Source of the DNA: Bisporella sp. PMI_857
Lineage: Eukaryota; Ascomycota; Leotiomycetes; Helotiales; Helotiaceae
DNA: 64,000 nucleotides
Direction: 5' to 3'
Assembly (NCBI GenBank): GCA_021307315.1
Contig: JAJSPD010000003.1
Span: 620,001 to 684,000 of the forward strand
The translations under genes were made by a program, and so were the position numbers. The stretch's first letter is position 1, and the number at the start of each line of letters is the position of its first letter. Shown piece after piece: positions 59,622 to 64,000 of the stretch. Below the pieces are notes generated by a model. It was not told the origin of the DNA and made no database searches. It worked only from the letters and a program-made list of their open reading frames with translations.

Positions 59622-60677
59622 CTAGTATTTTGTGTACCATCCTTCAGCCTCTATTACAGCTTCTACTCTATTATTCATAGTCATAGCTAATCTATGCAAA
59701 ATGCCCATATCAATAGCATGCCATGCTTCTTTGGCTGCGTTTACTAGTAATTCTAGTGTTTCCTCATTGTCAGGAGCATTTTCTAGCTCTGGGTGCAATT
59801 TGTAAATCTCTGCTTTGACCAACGCCCACAAATTCTCTATAGGATTCAAATCTGGAGAATACGCTGGCCAGATCATTACTTTAATATTCATTTGCCTTAG
59901 AATATCAATGACAATATGACCACGGTGTGGCCCAGCTCCATCGTGCATGAATTCTCCGTTTTCAACCATAATATCTGGCAAAAAAGCCTGGTACAGTGCT
60001 CGTATTACCCATGAACTAACACCTTGTCGTGGAGATTCTGGATCGCCATCAAAAGGAACTAATCCTGTACGACGATTCGATCCAAATGCTGCCCATAGCA
60101 TCTTTTTTACTCCTTTTCCTGTTGCGCGAATAGGATGTACGTCTCGGTGTAGTATTTGATCGCAAAGCCGAACAAAGGTCCATACAGGCCTTACACCTAC
60201 TCCTCTCTCAATTGTACACTCGTCCGACCACGTCACTCTATGCCAATCTATTATAGTATAGTGTTGATGTCGAATAGCCCATGCTAATCGAGCATCTGCG
60301 TAAGCTTGTGTGATTTTTGGTCGATTGCGTTGACGCCATTTTCGTTTGTTCATTTCGCGCAAAAGGTATTGAAGTGATCGTTTTTTGCAGTCGTTATCAA
60401 CCTCATTCAAAAGGTTTCTCATCTTGATATGTGGATTGATATGATTCGTGATATCGTACACGTAGTCTCTTTGCTCGTCGGTAAGAGCTCGAGGCCGGCC
60501 TGATCGCGATAGTGATTCATTTTTGACGCGTGCAGCTTCGCGTCGAATAGTGTATTTGATCGTAGAAAGAGGCCACTCTGGGTGTAATTTGTGTATTCGA
60601 CTAGGAGTAAAATGAATAGAGGAAAGCTCACAGATTCGATCGCGATCACCAGGAGAGAGCTCTTTGCCTCGAGCCAT
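59622..60677 (-). CDS. Tc1-type transposase (DD34E)
   Basis: A single intact frame of 351 residues begins at the ATG at 60677, 21 bp inside the right inverted repeat. The N-terminal half reads as two helix-turn-helix segments (LSPGDRDRICELSSIHFTPSRI; RSGRPRALTDEQRDYVYDI), including the GRPR-type hook. The catalytic triad is visible: Asp in WSDECTIERG, Asp in FMHDGAGPHRG, and Glu in YSPDLNPIENLW, with 34 residues between the second and third (DD34E). The protein binds the inverted repeats and moves the element by cut and paste into TA sites. Codon use is more AT-rich than the neighbouring genes, consistent with a mobile origin. Confidence 0.96.
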   Translation of the reverse strand: MARGKELSPGDRDRICELSSIHFTPSRIHKLHPEWPLSTIKYTIRREAARVKNESLSRSGRPRALTDEQRDYVYDITNHINPHIKMRNLLNEVDNDCKKRSLQYLLREMNKRKWRQRNRPKITQAYADARLAWAIRHQHYTIIDWHRVTWSDECTIERGVGVRPVWTFVRLCDQILHRDVHPIRATGKGVKKMLWAAFGSNRRTGLVPFDGDPESPRQGVSSWVIRALYQAFLPDIMVENGEFMHDGAGPHRGHIVIDILRQMNIKVMIWPAYSPDLNPIENLWALVKAEIYKLHPELENAPDNEETLELLVNAAKEAWHAIDMGILHRLAMTMNNRVEAVIEAEGWYTKY

Positions 60678-60698
60678 TGTATTGTTGTGTTGTATGGA

Positions 60699-60804
60699 AA
60701 TCGATTTTGTAACCTATTTGAAAGCGGCAAGCAAAACAAGTACTAAATAGGTAAAGGTCCTTGGCTGTATTTTACAGGGGTTCAATACTTTTTGCACTCC
60801 ACTG
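60699..60804 (-). repeat. Terminal inverted repeat, right
   Basis: 106 bp, perfect inverted copy of 59505..59610; followed by TA. Confidence 0.97.
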
Positions 60805-61223
60805 TATGCGGCGACATATGGCATCCCTACACATTCAACAAGATTAAAAGAAATCAGATGATTTGGGGCTTACTATTGGTATCTGTATGGAATATTACAT
60901 TAAATCAACATTAGTTTCTTTGATATGCTTAAGACGCTACTGAAGAACATTGCGTGGCATCACTGTCCATAGGTGATGGTTGAATGTCATTCAAATCTGG
61001 AAACACAAACAAGGCCACCAAACACAATAACATTCAAGTATTGGAGCTCAACGAATGAAGGTAGGAAATGAGTTGGTACGGGGAAACTTCTGCCTCTAGT
61101 AAACACCCCTAACAATTTTGTATGATACTTATGCCTTGCATAAGAACCTTTCAGGAAGTATACTGGAGGCTGCACAACCTCTACTCGGCCGTCAATTATG
61201 ATAATATATAAGATTGTGACGAG
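60805..61223. other. Intergenic between the transposon and the HET gene
   Basis: No gene is supported. Before the insertion this was joined to 59224..59504 as one short gap. The frame at 60987..61175 has no domain. Confidence 0.55.
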
Positions 61224-63680
61224 CTAAATAATAGTCAACGATTTTGTTGGCCAGTTTGACTCTCTTAAGTCTGTTGGTGTTATCACGCAGTTACAGATCC
61301 CATCGCTGTGGTATGTGTCAAACTCCGCTTCATGCCTGCTATTGTCGTAAGGTACCAATTCTCCATTCTCATAGTACCATCGAGTCTGTGAAATTGTCAA
61401 TGATATACTGTGCCTGTCATGGCTGAATTGGCGTATACTTACCCACTCAGAAACTTCTATCAATGCAACTCGGCGGTAAAATTCTCTGTCAGGTGAATAG
61501 CCTGGTAATGATTGCACAGCCTCTGTGTGCGCCACCGGTACTAGGACAAGGAGGTAAATCCTAGAACGAATTTGGAGACTGTAAGTAGTCTGTGTTGAAG
61601 TGACGGGTGCGCGCTGTGCTTCCCAGCTGACGCGGGCCATCTGTAAGACAGTAAAAGTCTGACCACCGCACATTGTATAACGTGCAGCAAACTCCACGTT
61701 GCTTGCCAATTGGCGACGTATCAATTCGTCAAACGGTTCGAGATTTCTAGCGTGCAGGTCTTGGACATCCATACATATTACACGATACCTTGCAGTCATG
61801 GTAAGCTGCCCACTTCTTACGGCCCCAAATTTGCTTCCCGAAGAGTATGATAAGGTAAAATTATCGACACATGCTAACTCAGTGCAAGAAATTGCATTGA
61901 CTTTTGAGTGTGATATACGGGAGGCAGCAAAAGTGAAATCAATCGTTGAGTTAGAACTCATCCAGCTCCATGAAGGATATTCCAGCGAGAACTCTTGTGA
62001 TGGATGTGAACGTCGGGCGCCTACATCAGACCATAAGAGACCACATATTATATCTCTTTTCCACAGGCCTACAGCATAGCTATCACTTATAAGGCTTCCA
62101 ATAGAACCAGCCAAGCCCGCAATCGCAGGCAGCCTATCGTATTCCTCTGACAGATCTCGGGCACTGTAGTTCACCAATATTTGATACCATGTATAGTATA
62201 TGGCGTTGTGGGCTTCGACAGAAAGGACATTGTTGTCATATGTGAGCCTGTCATGTTGTAAACTGCCCATCCATGCATGATAGTCCGGACTTAAATCATT
62301 CAAGAAATTCTGTGATGGAGGCAATTTTGCAGCTTCTTTTGCGTTGTCGCTGACATCGATTCGTCCCCGCTCTCCAATAAAGCACGAGGAACAACGCCAA
62401 CTTATTTGCCCTGAGGTATAAACAAGCTTTCGGGAAGCAAGTAGCTCTTCTTGCATTGTCCATCCCCGAGTAGCCCATGGACCTTGGGATTTTGATGGTA
62501 AATCGATATCGTACCTCGAATACTGGAAGGGTCTTAGATGAACCTTTCCAATGTCTCCAAACGGGAGATGACAGTCATATTCCTCTGGCCGTTGTTTAAG
62601 TATACCATCAGTGACAGAGGATGAATTTGCAGCAATTATCGTAAGAACGGATTTAGAATATGTGTCTGCCATCTTCGGATTTTCGAGGTCCCAGTCATCC
62701 TTCGAATCTTGATAGATGCAAAGCGCGTCAACCCACAGCAGCTCGACACTAAGCCCACGAGTAATTATGATAGCATCCCTGATCGTGGCAGGAAATTCCT
62801 CAAGAGGGCGGCCGTTCGACAAGTTTTGTTTCATTTTCTGGTTCAACACGAACTCAGATTTTCCTCCCCAGCAGTAACCTAGGACGCCCACCAATGTTAA
62901 CCACCGAACACTCTTGATATTATTAATAAAAAATGAGTTCAAATCTTACTCAACGATACCCATGACCCAAACTCGTTCTTTTTGGCTCTATACAAGTGCA
63001 CCTGGTCACCATGCTTCCCAATTCGTAGCAATCTTGTCGGTAGTTTATGCAGCCTCCCAGACTCTGGAGCACAGTGTCGATGACTAGTCAAGCATGATTT
63101 CAGCCACTCTTGAGCAAGTGAGAGGCATCCCTCGGATCCTGGGTGCGAAAATCTGCCGTCAGTAGGAAACCACCAGATTTTGCTTTCCTGTGACAGGCTG
63201 GCCTCTATTTTGAGCGTCAATGAATATAATTAATGAAGCTATTATGCCTGATCTAGAAGCTACAAAGAATGAAGCCAGAGTCATACCTTGAGTCTTGACA
63301 AATATTTCAAATTTTAGGTGCCATCCTGTTCTCATATCCCGTCCACCCATTACAAGTAGACATGCCTTCCCATCGAACAACCTCTTAAGATTTGGATACC
63401 GGTAATTTGGGTGACCAGGTATACTGTATACTGATATGTATATTGTTGGTCTTGCTCTGGTAAGATGGGAGCCTTTCGTGTGCAGTTGTCGTAGTTCCAT
63501 TTGCTCATGCAAGTTGACGTGGAACAAAGAACATAGGTCGCATACTTGGCTCTTGCGTTTCAGGGCTGATGGTGATTCATGGAGTTTGTATCTTACAACA
63601 TCAGAAGGCAATTCTTCGATATCTCGAAGGTCAGGATCAGGGCCACGTCTTTTGACTCTTTCATCCCACTCAAGCCCCAT
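61224..63680 (-). CDS. HET-domain (heterokaryon incompatibility) protein
   Basis: Four exons: 63680..63287, 63204..62950, 62878..61443 and 61385..61224 (748 residues from the ATG at 63680). Joining exons 2 and 3 restores the first HET motif (WVSLSYCWGG); next come FPATIRDAIIITRGLSVELLWVDALCIYQDSKDDW and MADTYSKSVLTIIAANS, then the third motif RGWTMQEELLASRKLVY. HET domains trigger cell death after fusion of unlike strains or act in related immune-like responses; the N-terminal partner region here is unassigned. The last intron (57 bp, 61386..61442) has no in-frame stop, so an unspliced reading looks open. In-frame sequence upstream of 63680 adds RLCNACQKIDIQK with a CxxC, suggesting a further exon: 63755 upward, possibly joined to an exon ending at 63820. 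The true start is therefore uncertain. Confidence 0.87.
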
Positions 63681-64000
63681 CTTCTGAATATCAATCTTCT
63701 GGCAGGCATTGCAAAGGCGAGATGCTCGTGCATTAGGCTCATCCAGGACTTGAAGCTGGGACGGATAATCAGATATTTACTCTTATATGAATATCTTGGT
63801 TCAGAAATTCAAAACCCACAGGCTCTCGAAAGAAAGATGACTTTTCTCGATGCAATAATTGGCGAATGAAACCCCGAGGCATTGTTGGAACAAAAAGCAA
63901 ATGGTATGGCGATAATGAAATTACATCGCTAAGAAAGGACTGTAAGATGAGAGCCGAAGTTCCAGTATACATGTATTGATCGCCGTGGCTAGGCTACATG
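63681..64000 (-). other. Probable upstream exon(s) of the HET gene
   Basis: The minus-strand frame of the HET gene stays open from 63680 to an acceptor (CCCAG) ending at 63756, and encodes a CxxC-containing segment typical of HET-protein N-termini. An exon from 63972 or a later in-frame ATG to 63820, joined over a 64 bp intron (63756..63819, donor GTGGGT), would continue in frame. This is an inference from frame and splice sites only. Confidence 0.4.

Larger units (their letters stand above)
59505..60804 (-). mobile_element. Intact Tc1/mariner-type DNA transposon, 1300 bp
   Basis: The element is bounded by 106 bp terminal inverted repeats at 59505..59610 and 60699..60804 that match at every base, beginning CAGTGGAGTGC. 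The dinucleotide TA flanks both ends (59503..59504 and 60805..60806), the target duplication of this superfamily. The inside is almost filled by one complete transposase gene on the minus strand. No truncation, stop or frameshift is seen, so the copy looks recent and may be active. It splits the former ~0.7 kb gap between the phospholipase C and HET-domain genes. Confidence 0.96.

Noticed and set aside
1..64000. CRISPR arrays or prokaryotic operons
   Set aside because: No regularly spaced repeats; genes have spliceosomal introns, so the sequence is eukaryotic.

Overview
This window is nuclear DNA of a filamentous ascomycete (Pezizomycotina). The evidence is many short spliceosomal introns (mostly 46-190 bp, GT...AG, some with a CTAAC-type branch site) and families typical of these fungi: a Zn2Cys6 regulator, a Clr5-domain protein, P450nor (CYP55), a DUF3405 protein, a HET-domain protein, the Dsc3 ligase subunit and an F-box protein. 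The class cannot be fixed from sequence alone. No tRNA, rRNA or CRISPR array was found. Most genes had to be rebuilt by joining exons by reading frame, splice sites and family continuity; the totals quoted are after splicing.

Layout, left to right: a Zn2Cys6 transcription factor running off the left edge (-); Dsc3 (-); kynurenine aminotransferase (+); a COG2907-like flavoprotein (-); SNARE Vti1 (+); P450nor nitric oxide reductase (-); a Clr5 plus TPR protein (-); a UBR7/Mlo2-type UBR-box/PHD protein (-), divergent from MCM2 (+) across a 368 bp promoter with two MluI cell-cycle boxes; a BTB-like Cys-rich protein (-); an RPA1-like OB-fold protein (-); a secreted GH31 alpha-glucosidase (-); a DUF3405 type II membrane protein (-); a paxillin-like LIM protein (-); a 4.1 kb gene-free stretch; INO1 (+); an F-box protein (-); a short MetE-like enzyme (+); dynactin p25 (+); a Ser/Pro-rich single-pass membrane protein (-); an MDR-type oxidoreductase (-); an APC-family permease (-); GTP cyclohydrolase II RIB1 (-); a PI-specific phospholipase C (-); an intact Tc1-type transposon (-); and a HET-domain protein near the right edge (-).

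The genes do not form one pathway or a recognisable secondary-metabolite cluster; most are housekeeping genes with ordinary fungal spacing. INO1 and the phospholipase C both belong to inositol/phosphoinositide metabolism, but they lie about 17 kb apart with unrelated genes between them. The points most worth a second look are the apparently fresh Tc1 insertion with perfect 106 bp terminal inverted repeats in the phospholipase C upstream region, the divergent RPA1-like OB-fold/zinc-ribbon protein, the Tyr in the haem loop of the P450nor, the MetE-like protein that keeps its zinc ligands without the N-terminal half, the large empty region and probable 5'-UTR intron upstream of INO1, and the in-frame stop-free introns that hide inside long open frames.
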